A stretch of DNA of 64,000 nucleotides from JBEKIK01 sp050013075 (GTDB taxonomy: Bacteria > Planctomycetota > Planctomycetia > Pirellulales > Thermoguttaceae): the NCBI GenBank assembly GCA_050013075.1, contig JBEKFZ010000008.1:21724-85723 (forward strand), written 5' to 3'. The notes below the pieces were generated by a model. That model saw nothing but the letters and a program-made list of their open reading frames with translations. It ran no database searches and was not told where the DNA came from. A program made the translations under genes and the position numbers. Below are positions 1-7,882 of this stretch, one piece after another; position 1 is the stretch's first letter, and each line of letters begins with the position of its first letter.

Positions 1-36
1 CGCCCTTGTCTTGATCTTTTTCTCCGGCTTACTTGT

Positions 37-1311
37 ATGGCAAGCAGCGAATCGAACAATTTGTATGAATACTGTTTGAACGTGGCTAAGCGCGCCAAGC
101 AGGCGGCGGAGGAATTGGTCTTAGCAACCGGTGCCCAAAAACACGAATGGCTCAACCGCTGCGCCCGATTGCTCGCCGAACGATCGCTGGCCTTGGCCGA
201 GGCCAATCGAATCGACATCGGCAAGGCGCCCGAGTACGGACTGTCCGAGGCGGCCGTCGATCGGCTGCGTCTTACGCCCGAGCGGATCGCCGCCATGGCC
301 AAGGCATTGGAAGAAGTGGCCCGCTTGCCCGAGCCCATCGGCGAGATTATCTCATCGTCGATCCGGCCCAACGGTTTGGAGGTGCAAAAAGTCCGCGTGC
401 CCTTGGGGGTGATATTTTTTATCTACGAATCGCGGCCGAACGTCACCGCCGACGCCGCTTCGCTGTGCGTGAAGGCGGGCAACGCGGTTATTCTTCGGGG
501 CGGCAAAGAAGCCATCCACTCGAACATGGCAATAGCCGAAATACTTGCCGAAGCCGCAGCCGACGCCAAACTGCCCGCCGATGCGATCCAACTGCTGGAA
601 ACCGTCGACCGCGAGGCGGTGGGGCATTTGCTGCGCATGCCGCAATATATTGACCTTTGCATTCCCCGCGGCGGCGAGAGTCTTATCCGCCGCGTGAGCG
701 AAGAGGCAAAAATGCCGGTAATCAAACACTTCGCCGGCAATTGCCACGTGTACCTGGACAAATCAGCCGATCCGGATATGGCCGAAAAAATCGTGATAAA
801 CGCCAAATGCCAGCGCATGGGCGTGTGCAACGCCGCCGAGTCGCTATTGGTCCACGCCGACGCGGCCGGCGTGCTTTTGCCCCGCGTGGGAAAGGCCCTT
901 TCGGACCGCGGCATTGAACTTCGCGGCGATGAAACTACCCGGCGACTGCTGCCGCAAGCCAAGCCCGCCACCGAAAACGATTACCGGGAAGAATATCTCG
1001 GGCCGATCATTTCCATTAAGGTGGTCGATTCGCTCGAGGCCGCCATCGAGCACGTCAATCGCTACGGTTCGCGGCATACCGACGCCATAGTGACCCGCGA
1101 TCTGGACGCGGCCCGGCTGTTCGCGGCCCGGGTCGATAGCTCGGCGGTCATGATCAACGCCAGCACGCGGCTGAACGACGGCGGCGAGTTCGGACTGGGG
1201 GCCGAAATCGGCACCAGCACCGATAAATTCCACGCCCGCGGCCCATGCGGAATCAACGAATTGACCAGTTATAAATACGTTGTTTACGGAACCGGACAAG
1301 TGCGGAATTAG
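37..1311 (+). CDS. proA: Gamma-glutamyl phosphate reductase
   Basis: Second enzyme of proline synthesis: NADPH-dependent reduction of glutamyl-5-phosphate to glutamate-5-semialdehyde in the cytoplasm. The 424 residues match the usual family length of about 415-420. The aldehyde-dehydrogenase-like core is visible (GVIFFIYESRPNVT near residue 135, then GNAVILRGGKEA), and the catalytic cysteine is C264 in RMGVCNAAE. The C-terminal GAEIGTSTDKFHARGP segment is typical of ProA. The ATG at 37 is taken as the start; only 36 bases lie upstream and no clear ribosome-binding site is visible, so a start outside the window cannot be excluded. No proB is nearby, and the next gene (fliM) is unrelated. Confidence 0.96.
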   Translation: MASSESNNLYEYCLNVAKRAKQAAEELVLATGAQKHEWLNRCARLLAERSLALAEANRIDIGKAPEYGLSEAAVDRLRLTPERIAAMAKALEEVARLPEPIGEIISSSIRPNGLEVQKVRVPLGVIFFIYESRPNVTADAASLCVKAGNAVILRGGKEAIHSNMAIAEILAEAAADAKLPADAIQLLETVDREAVGHLLRMPQYIDLCIPRGGESLIRRVSEEAKMPVIKHFAGNCHVYLDKSADPDMAEKIVINAKCQRMGVCNAAESLLVHADAAGVLLPRVGKALSDRGIELRGDETTRRLLPQAKPATENDYREEYLGPIISIKVVDSLEAAIEHVNRYGSRHTDAIVTRDLDAARLFAARVDSSAVMINASTRLNDGGEFGLGAEIGTSTDKFHARGPCGINELTSYKYVVYGTGQVRN

Positions 1312-1343
1312 CGAATAACTTAAAATTTTATACTGATAACTGT

Positions 1344-1410
1344 TAATGAGGGGTGGGCAGTTTACTGCCCATTCACAACTGTAATGAGGGGTGGGCAGTT
1401 TACTGCCCAC
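1344..1410. repeat. Two tandem copies of a GTGGGCAG hairpin repeat
   Basis: Two copies of TAATGAGGGGTGGGCAGTTT followed by its mirror ACTGCCCA(C), just upstream of fliM. Each copy folds on the palindrome GTGGGCAGTTTACTGCCCAC. Related copies lie at 7617-7645, 23972-23994 and 24034-24056, and a GGGCGGCAG variant at 18754-18776. This is a dispersed intergenic repeat; its position suggests fliM is either transcribed through it or has its start just after it. Confidence 0.8.
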
Positions 1411-1418
1411 TTAAATCT

Positions 1419-2459
1419 ATGGCCGGCGACGTTCTTAGCCAAATGGAAGTGGAAAACCTGCTTAGCGCGATGAGCTCCGGCGGGCGGGAACAGGCCGCCG
1501 CGGCGTCATCACCGGCCGCCGAGTATCGCGGCGCCGCGCGCACTCCGCCCATGTTTCGCGATAAGATTGTGACCTACGACTTTAAACGTCCCGAACGCGT
1601 GGGCAAAGAGCAAATGCGCGCGCTGCACACCATGCACGAGGGCTTCGGCCGCAACTTCGGCGCGGCGCTTTCCACCCTGTTGCGGAGCATCGTGGAGGTG
1701 AAGCTCACCAGCGTCGATCAGCTTACCTACAGCGAATTCGTGTTCAGCCTGGAAAATCCGACTTGCTTCAACCTGCTGAAGGCCGAACCGCTGGAAGGCA
1801 ACCTGATTCTCGACATCAATCCCTCGATTCTTTATCCCATCATCGACCGCATGCTCGGCGGAGGCCGGGAGATCGGCGCCCTGGCCCGCCGGCCACTGAC
1901 GGAGATAGAATTGCGCCTGGTGTCGCGGATCACCGGGCTGTTTCTCCAGGAACTGCGCCACGCCTGGGAGAACGTGCTCGATTTGAAACTCTCGGTGGTG
2001 CAGGTGGAGAGCAACCCGCAACTGGTGCAGATCGTGCCGCCCAACGAAGTCGTGGTGCTGGTCAGCTTCGAGATCGCAATAGGCGACCTGCGCGGGATGA
2101 TGAATCTTTGCATCCCTTACAATTCCATCGAGCGGATCGGCGGCAAACTGTCGGCCAATAGCTGGGTCACTTACGGCCGACGCCAGGCCACTCCCGAAAG
2201 CGTGGAACAGATCAGCCGCACCGTGTGCACGTCGCAGGTGGAGCTAAACGTCCGTTTGTCGCACACGGGGATTACCGCCAGCGAACTGCTGAGTCTGCGC
2301 GTGGGCGACATTATCACCACGGCCAAGGACGTCCACAGCCCGCTGGTTGTTTCGCTCGAAGGCATTCCCAAATTCCACGCCTCGCCCGGCGCCTTTAAAG
2401 GCCACAAGGCGATCCTCATCACCAATGCCATCAAAGATCCCAGCAAAGCATTGGAGTGA
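1419..2459 (+). CDS. fliM: Flagellar motor switch protein FliM
   Basis: Switch-complex component in the flagellar C-ring that binds phospho-CheY and sets rotation direction. The start is placed at ATG 1419 because it gives the diagnostic N-terminal CheY-binding segment DVLSQMEVENLLSAM (family form LSQ-E-I-D-LL); a longer reading from 1353 would translate the upstream repeat. About 346 residues, the normal length, with the FliM middle domain (PMFRDKIVTYDFKRP, then the GGGREIGALARRPLTEIE loop) and the C-terminal SpoA/FliN-like domain from about residue 255. No other flagellar gene is in the window. No strong Shine-Dalgarno precedes the start. Confidence 0.95.
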   Translation: MAGDVLSQMEVENLLSAMSSGGREQAAAASSPAAEYRGAARTPPMFRDKIVTYDFKRPERVGKEQMRALHTMHEGFGRNFGAALSTLLRSIVEVKLTSVDQLTYSEFVFSLENPTCFNLLKAEPLEGNLILDINPSILYPIIDRMLGGGREIGALARRPLTEIELRLVSRITGLFLQELRHAWENVLDLKLSVVQVESNPQLVQIVPPNEVVVLVSFEIAIGDLRGMMNLCIPYNSIERIGGKLSANSWVTYGRRQATPESVEQISRTVCTSQVELNVRLSHTGITASELLSLRVGDIITTAKDVHSPLVVSLEGIPKFHASPGAFKGHKAILITNAIKDPSKALE

Positions 2460-2958
2460 GCTTTTATAAGTGGACAGGGAGCAGTGGGCGATGAGCGGAT
2501 GGCGGGCGGTGGATGGTCGTTTATTGAGTGTCAGAAAAAGTATGTCGTATGAAAAGTCAGAGCCGGGGCGTGTCGCCCCGGTAATTCCGCACCCGACACG
2601 GCCCGGCTCTGAGGCGAAAACGCGACATTTATTACCTGACACTCAATAGCCCCGGCACTTGCCGGGAGTTTTCAGCCGAGAAATCCATCCCGCGCTGTAA
2701 AGCCGCGACGGGCACCAACGGGCACCATGCGATAGCATGGTCGGTTGGTCGGTCGCGTTTGTTTTATTGCCACCAAAAAGCCCGTCCCCTTTCCGGGCAC
2801 GGCACAGCGGTCGAGCGATGGTCGGGGTGATGGTTTACCGGCCAATTTCTTCAATCCGACCGGCAGTTCCCATGAATCGAGAATCGCGGCGAGTTTCTTG
2901 ACTTCAGCGGGTGTATCTTACCCAACTTTGATTTCTTTTCAGGCGATCCAGAGGGGGA
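2460..2958. other. Gene-free region rich in repeats
   Basis: No credible gene between fliM and the zinc operon promoter. It holds a 126-bp palindromic element (2522-2648), then a CCCGGCACTTGCCGGG hairpin (about 2651-2666), then a repeat of the form GGGCACCAACGGGCACCATG with an adjoining ATGCGATAGCAT hairpin and TCGGTTGGTCGGT (about 2707-2755). A related copy of the last repeat is at about 6550-6592. Open frames here read through these repeats and have no recognisable protein content. Confidence 0.7.
2522..2648. repeat. 126-bp palindromic element, copy A
   Basis: Ends are a perfect 13-bp inverted repeat, TATTGAGTGTCAG at 2522-2534 and CTGACACTCAATA at 2636-2648. Inside is a second inverted pair (ATGTCG and CGACAT), and the core carries two GC-rich hairpins, CCGGGGCGTGTCGCCCCGG and an arm pair built on AGCCGGG/CCCGGCT. 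Other copies are at 9213, 18556, 36567, 49350 and 58365, with variants at 39032 and 39153. No coding capacity: it resembles a MITE or large REP-type element. Confidence 0.85.
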
Positions 2959-2992
2959 TTGTCAAATTATTGGCTGGTAATACAATGTATTA
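2959..2992 (+). promoter_or_regulatory. Promoter with overlapping palindromic operator for the zinc operon
   Basis: TTGTCA at 2959-2964 and TACAAT at 2981-2986 are separated by 16 bases and resemble -35 and -10 elements. The -10 lies inside a perfect palindrome TAATACA-A-TGTATTA at 2978-2992. A repressor dimer bound there would block polymerase. The first gene downstream is a ribbon-helix-helix protein followed by znuACB, so a metal-responsive autoregulatory operator is the natural inference. The leader to the ATG at 3076 is about 80 bases. Confidence 0.5.
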
Positions 2993-3075
2993 TCATCCGC
3001 CGTGGATTTTAGCCCTACTGCTGAACGCTTGCCGGAAACTGTTAACTGTAAACCGATAACTTAAAACTTACTTCC

Positions 3076-3375
3076 ATGCCGGCCAAAAGAAAACGAGAGA
3101 TCGTCACCTTCAAAGTAGACCAGCCGCTTTGGGACGCCATGCGGGGGATCGAGAATCGCTCGGAGTTCATCCGCTCGGCGATTCTGTCGGCCTTGGATAG
3201 CGTTTGTCCTTTGTGTAAAGGTTCGGGCATTCTCACCCCCGACCAACGCAAGCACTGGAAAACCTTCGCTAAAAATCACGCCTTGGAAGAATGCGAGGAT
3301 TGCCACGCCGTGCATCTTGTGTGCGTGGCGCGCGGCGATACGGATGAGTCGCCAAGGGATGGGAAGGATTTGTGA
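3076..3375 (+). CDS. Ribbon-helix-helix regulator with a C-terminal zinc-ribbon-like segment
   Basis: A 99-residue protein. Residues 1-45 look like a CopG/MetJ-type ribbon-helix-helix domain (REIVTFKVDQPLWDAM as the strand, then NRSEFIRSAILSAL). Residues 47-82 carry CPLCKGSG and, about 30 residues later, CEDCHAVHLVC, a candidate four-cysteine metal site. The stop TGA shares its last A with the ATG of znuA (TGATG), so the two are translationally coupled. Inference: a metal (probably zinc) sensing repressor of the downstream uptake system, acting on the palindrome at 2978-2992. It is not Fur/Zur by fold. The metal and the DNA site are unproven. Confidence 0.75.
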   Translation: MPAKRKREIVTFKVDQPLWDAMRGIENRSEFIRSAILSALDSVCPLCKGSGILTPDQRKHWKTFAKNHALEECEDCHAVHLVCVARGDTDESPRDGKDL

Positions 3376-4280
3376 TGATTCGGAACGTTTTTGTTACGGC
3401 GATAATCGTGTTTGCCGCCGCGAAAATTCCGGCGGCTGAACCCATCGAGGTATTTGCCGGCATTCCGCCCGCGGCTTATCTGGTCGAGCGTATTGGCGGA
3501 GATCGCCTTCATGTCGAAGTATTCATTCAGCCGGGGCAGGATCCGCACACCTTCGAGCCGGCGCCGAAACAGATCCAAGCCCTGGGCAAGGCGAAGTTGT
3601 TTTTCAAGACGGGCATGCCTTTCGAGAATCAACTATTGGAAAAAATCCGTGCTGTTCATCCTCGGCTGATAGTGGTGGACGCCGCCGAAGGCATCCAGAA
3701 GCGGCGCATTTCCGCTCAGCGCGCCGCCGGCGACGCCCGGCAGGACGGCGAGCACTCGCACGGCGATTCACCCGACGACCTGGACCCGCACGTGTGGCTA
3801 TCGCCGCCGCTGGTGAAAACAGTGGCGGCCAATATCGCTTCGGCCTTGGAAAAGATCGATCCCGGCGATGATGCTTTTTTCAAGGCGAATCTTGTGCAAT
3901 TGCATCGGGAACTGGACGCCGTGGACGGTAAAATCCGCCTGGAGCTAAAGCCTTACGCGGGAAAATCGTTCTACGTGTTTCATCCGGCGTTCGGATATTT
4001 CGCCGATTGTTACCATTTGCGGCAAGAGGCCATCGAGGCCGGGGGCAGGCAGCCCTCGCCCAAGCAACTTCGCGACCTGGTGCAAAAAGCCAAGTCCGAC
4101 GGCGTGCGGGTCATATTCGTCCAACCGCAGTTCGATCTCCATAGCGCACAAACCGTGGCCGACGCCATCGGCGGCCGGATAGTGAGCATAAACGACATGG
4201 AAAAAGATATACCCGCCAATTTGCAGGATATAGCCGGTAAAATTGAAAAGGCATTCAGAGAATCAGGGACGGCAAGATAG
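3375..4280 (+). CDS. znuA: Zinc/manganese ABC transporter substrate-binding protein
   Basis: Periplasmic metal-binding protein (cluster A-I, ZnuA/TroA type) delivering zinc or manganese to the ZnuBC transporter. 301 residues with a signal peptide of about 21 residues (RNVFVTAIIVFAAAKIPAAE). Likely ligands are H58 in DPHTFEP, the histidine in DPHVWLSP, and that in FHPAFGYF, the spacing seen in this family. A short acidic/histidine loop (GEHSHGD) precedes DPHVWL, as in zinc-type members though much shorter than in E. coli ZnuA. Start ATG 3375 overlaps the regulator stop by one base; a GTG at 3372 is an alternative. First structural gene of a regulator-znuA-znuC-znuB operon. Confidence 0.9.
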   Translation: MIRNVFVTAIIVFAAAKIPAAEPIEVFAGIPPAAYLVERIGGDRLHVEVFIQPGQDPHTFEPAPKQIQALGKAKLFFKTGMPFENQLLEKIRAVHPRLIVVDAAEGIQKRRISAQRAAGDARQDGEHSHGDSPDDLDPHVWLSPPLVKTVAANIASALEKIDPGDDAFFKANLVQLHRELDAVDGKIRLELKPYAGKSFYVFHPAFGYFADCYHLRQEAIEAGGRQPSPKQLRDLVQKAKSDGVRVIFVQPQFDLHSAQTVADAIGGRIVSINDMEKDIPANLQDIAGKIEKAFRESGTAR

Positions 4281-4375
4281 CGTGACATGACATTGTAATA
4301 ATGTTTAGCCCCAGAGCTTGCTCCGGGAGGAAAAGTTTTCCGTTCCCACGCCGGAGCATGGGAACTAGGTTTGGA

Positions 4376-5146
4376 ATGAATCCGATGCCCGACGAACCCG
4401 TTGTTTCACTGCGTGGCGTCTCTTTTTCCTACGGTCACGCCCCAATATTGGAAGACGTGAGTTTTGACGTCGGCCGATTGGAATCGATGTGCATTGTAGG
4501 CCCAAATGGCGGAGGCAAAACAACGCTGGTGAAACTGATCCTCGGGCTGCTTGCGCCCCAGGCCGGAGAGATTCGCGTCTTCGGCCGCGCCCCGCGCCTG
4601 GCCAGGGTAAAGGCGGGCTACATGCCGCAGCACGTGCTTTACGATCCGCAATTTCCGGTGACCGCAATGGACATCGTGTTGATGGGACGGCTTGGACGGC
4701 GCGGGATGGGCGGTTTTTTCGGCTGGCACAATCGCCAAGACCGGCAAGCGGCGCTGGAGGCCCTGGAACAAGTCGAGATGGCCGGGTCTTGCGCCCTGCC
4801 GTTCGCCTTGCTTTCGGGCGGACAGCGCCAGCGGGTTCTGGTGGCCCGGGCGCTTTGCAGCCGGCCCGAGTTGCTGCTCTTGGACGAGCCCACGTCGAAC
4901 ATCGATACGTTGGTGGAATCGCGCCTCTGGGAACTGCTCCGCGAATTGAACAGCCGCATGGCCATTCTCATGGTCACCCACGATTTGGGTGTAGTTTCCA
5001 ATCTGGTGGAAAAAGTAATATGCGTAAATCGCCGCGTCGTGGTTCATAACACCAGGGAGGTCACCGGCCAAGTGATAAGCGATCTTTACGGAGGTCATGT
5101 GCGCATGGTCCGGCACGGCGAACACCTGGAAAAAAATGATGAATAA
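4376..5146 (+). CDS. znuC: Zinc ABC transporter ATP-binding protein
   Basis: Cytoplasmic ATPase energising metal import with ZnuB. Walker A GPNGGGKTT, the LSGGQRQR signature, Walker B LLLLDEP and the H-loop VTHD are all intact. 256 residues from ATG 4376, a normal length. That start is preferred over 4301 because the 75 bases between translate two hairpin repeats (AGAGCTTGCTCCGGGAG and CGTTCCCACGCCGGAGCATG). A second in-frame ATG lies at 4385, and no strong ribosome-binding site decides between them. Confidence 0.92.
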   Translation: MNPMPDEPVVSLRGVSFSYGHAPILEDVSFDVGRLESMCIVGPNGGGKTTLVKLILGLLAPQAGEIRVFGRAPRLARVKAGYMPQHVLYDPQFPVTAMDIVLMGRLGRRGMGGFFGWHNRQDRQAALEALEQVEMAGSCALPFALLSGGQRQRVLVARALCSRPELLLLDEPTSNIDTLVESRLWELLRELNSRMAILMVTHDLGVVSNLVEKVICVNRRVVVHNTREVTGQVISDLYGGHVRMVRHGEHLEKNDE

Positions 5147-5297
5147 TGAATGATGAATGCTGAATTAAACAATGCAGCCGCTTGCGGCTTCGCGACCATG
5201 ATCCACAATTCATTTCCAGTTGATTACAATGAACCGTGAAACATAAACAGTATAAAGAGAACTGTAAACTGTAAACTGAATACTGAAAACTAATAAT

Positions 5298-6152
5298 ATG
5301 AGCGATTTTTTCCAGGCGCTTTTCGATCCCGATATTCCCTTTCTCCGCTATGCTTTTTTAGCCGGAGTGCTTTCCAGCGTTTCCTTGGGCGTGGTTGGAT
5401 CATACGTGGTCACCCGGCGGATTACTTACATCGCGGCGGCCATCGCGCATTGCGTGCTGGGCGGAATCGGAGCAGCGCTTTATCTCGACAAGGTCGTCGG
5501 TTGGACCTGGTGCGATCCGATCTACGGCGCAACCGCCGCGGCGATCTTGTCGGCGCTTATCATCGGATTGGTCAGCCTGTACGCAAAACAACGGGAAGAT
5601 ACGGTCATCAGCGCGGTCTGGGCGATCGGCATGGCCGTGGGGGTGTTGTTTCTGGCTAAAATACCCGGGTACGTCGATCCGATGAGCTACCTGTTCGGAA
5701 ACATTCTGCTCATATCCCGGCGCGATCTTTGGCTTGTGGCCGGCATGGACGTGCTCGTGGCGGCCGTGGGCCTGGGTTTCTACAACAAGTTTCTCGCCTT
5801 GTGTTTCGACGAAGAGTTCGCCGAACTTCGCGGCGTGCGGGCAAAGGCGTTTTACCTGATCCTCTTGTGCCTTACGGCATTGACCGTGGTGCTTTTGATC
5901 CGCATGGTGGGCATAGTGTTGGTGATTGCGCTTTTGACCCTTCCTCCGGCGGTGGCGGGCTATTTTTCCCGGCAATTGTGGCAGATGATGCTCCTGGCCG
6001 TAATTTTCTGCGCGGTTGTCGTCGGGGCGGGAATCGCCGTGAGCTATCCCCTGGACCTGCCCAGCGGCCCGGTAATCATCCTCCTGGCCGGCAGCGCGTA
6101 TTTATTGGTGACAATCGCCGGCCGGCTGCGGCGGCTATTCGTCCGATTGTAG
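5298..6152 (+). CDS. znuB: Zinc ABC transporter permease
   Basis: Inner-membrane permease of the ABC-3 family partnering the ATPase at 4376-5146. 284 residues with about eight hydrophobic segments, for example AFLAGVLSSVSLGVVGSYVV near residue 20 and IVLVIALLTLPPAVAGYF near residue 205, which carries the family LLTLPPA motif. The 150 bases separating it from znuC hold a degenerate AACTGTAAACTG-type repeat rather than a gene, so co-transcription is likely but translation is not coupled. Confidence 0.9.
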   Translation: MSDFFQALFDPDIPFLRYAFLAGVLSSVSLGVVGSYVVTRRITYIAAAIAHCVLGGIGAALYLDKVVGWTWCDPIYGATAAAILSALIIGLVSLYAKQREDTVISAVWAIGMAVGVLFLAKIPGYVDPMSYLFGNILLISRRDLWLVAGMDVLVAAVGLGFYNKFLALCFDEEFAELRGVRAKAFYLILLCLTALTVVLLIRMVGIVLVIALLTLPPAVAGYFSRQLWQMMLLAVIFCAVVVGAGIAVSYPLDLPSGPVIILLAGSAYLLVTIAGRLRRLFVRL

Positions 6153-6165
6153 AACGAATCAAAGA

Positions 6166-6285
6166 TTATAATCTCCATTGCGTTTGGGATTCGACATCCT
6201 TGCTCTCTTCTTTATCCATTTCTAAAAAAAGTTCATCGGCTATAGCGGTAAGTTGATCATCTGATAATGATGGAATATCTTGCAT
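6166..6285 (-). CDS. Small acidic protein paired with a DUF2442 gene
   Basis: A 39-residue reading frame, MQDIPSLSDDQLTAIADELF and on to a charged end, starting 6 bases after the stop of the DUF2442 gene on the same strand. Very acidic with an amphipathic helix-like start. Not recognised. The tight spacing is what supports it; DUF2442 proteins are often found with a small partner gene in toxin-antitoxin-like pairs, but this partner has no domain I can name. Could be a chance frame. Confidence 0.4.
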   Translation of the reverse strand: MQDIPSLSDDQLTAIADELFLEMDKEESKDVESQTQWRL

Positions 6286-6291
6286 AAACTA

Positions 6292-6528
6292 TTAGCGATA
6301 AATTAAAGGATACTTTTCCGGATGTTGAAGGCTGTCCAATTCAAGATCGATATCCAAATCGGGCCAATGCAAATGAGATCCGTGGGATATTTTAACCTTG
6401 TGAATCTCGGAAACTTTCGCGTCTTTAAACCAGGGATAGTCTTTGTAAGGCAAAAAGTATTCTCGTTCGTTTACAAAGATCCAAATGCCATTTTGGGAAA
6501 TATTCTGGATTTCAACGCGAGGTTTCAT
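6292..6528 (-). CDS. DUF2442 domain protein
   Basis: A 78-residue protein matching the DUF2442 pattern: an N-terminal strand region, then LPYKDYPWFKDA in the middle and HLHWPDLDIDLELDSL near the end. DUF2442 proteins commonly sit beside DUF4160 genes and are suspected antitoxin-like partners. No DUF4160 gene is upstream here; instead the upstream 70 bases are a GGGCACCGACGGGCACCATG-type repeat. Function unknown; may be a survivor of a decayed pair or pair with the 39-residue frame downstream. Confidence 0.75.
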   Translation of the reverse strand: MKPRVEIQNISQNGIWIFVNEREYFLPYKDYPWFKDAKVSEIHKVKISHGSHLHWPDLDIDLELDSLQHPEKYPLIYR

Positions 6529-6629
6529 TATTGACTTTCCATCGCTTACCGACCGATCATGCTCCGCATGGTGCCCGTCGGTGCCCGGTCATGGCTAAAT
6601 AAATGAAAATTGTCGCCGGTTTATATAAT

Positions 6630-7574
6630 TCACGCAGTCTTTTTACGTTTAAGCATTTCCTCCAAATGCACGGTGATGCAATCGGCCAGTGCGTCTGGAT
6701 TGTACCCGCCTTCCAGAACGCTTATTACGCGACCGTCGGCGTACATCGAAGCAACGTCGAGCACGGCGTTGGTAAGAGTAATAAAGTCTTCGGTTTCCAG
6801 GCCTAAATTGCCGATCGGATCGGCGCGATGAGTGTCGAAACCAGCGCTTATAAACACCAACTCGGGTTTGATTTTGGCGGCGAAACGATCCAGGCCCTCG
6901 CAAAAGCGGGTTAAATAATCCTTTCGCGGCGTGCCGAACTGCACGGGCAGATTCAGAGTTGCGCCAAGTCCCGGGCCGCCGCCGATTTCGTCCTCGTCCC
7001 CGGTGCCGGGATAAAAAGGCCAGCGGTGGATGGAAAAAAATCCCACTTGCGGGTCTTCCCAAAAAGTCGCCTGCGTGCCGTTGCCGTGGTGAACGTCCCA
7101 ATCGACGATCAATACCCGATTGAGTCCCAGACTGTCGATGGCCGTTCGGGCGGCGACGGCGATGTTGTTGAATATGCAAAAGCCCATGGCCTGTCCGGTC
7201 ATGGCGTGATGGCCGGGCGGACGCACCAAACACATCGCCTGCGTGTCTTCGCCGCGGACGACCCGCTCGGCGGCGTCGCAAACGCAGCCCGCGGCCAACA
7301 TGGCCACCTCGAAACTGGCCGGGCTGACAATGGTATCGGCTTCGATATGACCCCCGCCCGACTTGGCATACGCCCGAATCTCGTCGATGTACCCGGGCGA
7401 ATGAACCCTGGCCAGACGCTGCCGCGAAACCGGCTTGAACGCCGGCCGCTTGAATTTGGCCAGAAGTCCGGCCTTTTCCAATCGTTCCGGAATTGCTCGG
7501 ATGCGGTCGGCGCACTCCGGATGATGACCGGTTTCATGGTCCAGGAAGCAGTGGGCAAAGTAAAGCAAGGTCAT
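6630..7574 (-). CDS. Histone deacetylase family protein (acetoin utilisation AcuC / class II-like)
   Basis: Zinc-dependent deacylase of the arginase-deacetylase fold; bacterial members act on acetylated polyamines, proteins or AcsA rather than histones. 314 residues, full length. Catalytic features are visible: RPPGHHA (the His pair), DWDVHHGNGTQ (metal ligands Asp and His), SAGFDTHRADPIG (metal Asp) and LEGGYN near the C-terminus. No signal peptide, so probably cytoplasmic. No acuA or acs is adjacent, so the substrate cannot be inferred from neighbours. Confidence 0.9.
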   Translation of the reverse strand: MTLLYFAHCFLDHETGHHPECADRIRAIPERLEKAGLLAKFKRPAFKPVSRQRLARVHSPGYIDEIRAYAKSGGGHIEADTIVSPASFEVAMLAAGCVCDAAERVVRGEDTQAMCLVRPPGHHAMTGQAMGFCIFNNIAVAARTAIDSLGLNRVLIVDWDVHHGNGTQATFWEDPQVGFFSIHRWPFYPGTGDEDEIGGGPGLGATLNLPVQFGTPRKDYLTRFCEGLDRFAAKIKPELVFISAGFDTHRADPIGNLGLETEDFITLTNAVLDVASMYADGRVISVLEGGYNPDALADCITVHLEEMLKRKKTA

Positions 7575-7882
7575 TGTTTTGGTTTACAGTTTACCGTTCA
7601 CGGTTTACGGTTCACGGTGGGCAGTAAACTGCCCACCCCTAATTATTTGCTATCCGTTGTTTTCCGCCCTTGTCTAGTCATTGTCAATCTTAACATTAGT
7701 TGTGACAACTCTATGGAAGCGGAATTTGCTGGAAATACGAGCCATCGCTGCCCGATTGACCCGGAATAGCTGATTTTCCCCTTTTACCCAGCCCAACTTG
7801 ACAGAACTCTTCGATCGTTGGTAGCCTATATAGGATCTCTATATTCTCATACTGATTGGCACTAACCTCCAAATACTACAAT
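7575..7882. other. Intergenic region with short phrase repeats
   Basis: Divergent intergenic space between the deacetylase and a secreted protein. 7580-7620 is a degenerate run of GTTTACCGTTCACGGTTTAC units, followed by a GGTGGGCAG hairpin copy (7617-7645). A TTGACA at 7798-7803 exists but has no well-spaced -10. No gene seen. Confidence 0.6.

Noticed and set aside
2745..3059. 104-residue frame over the repeats before the zinc operon
   Set aside because: It translates repeat DNA and the promoter/operator of the zinc operon.
7798..7832. TTGACA ... TATATA promoter before the HEAT-type secreted protein
   Set aside because: Spacing is 23 bases, too long for a housekeeping promoter.
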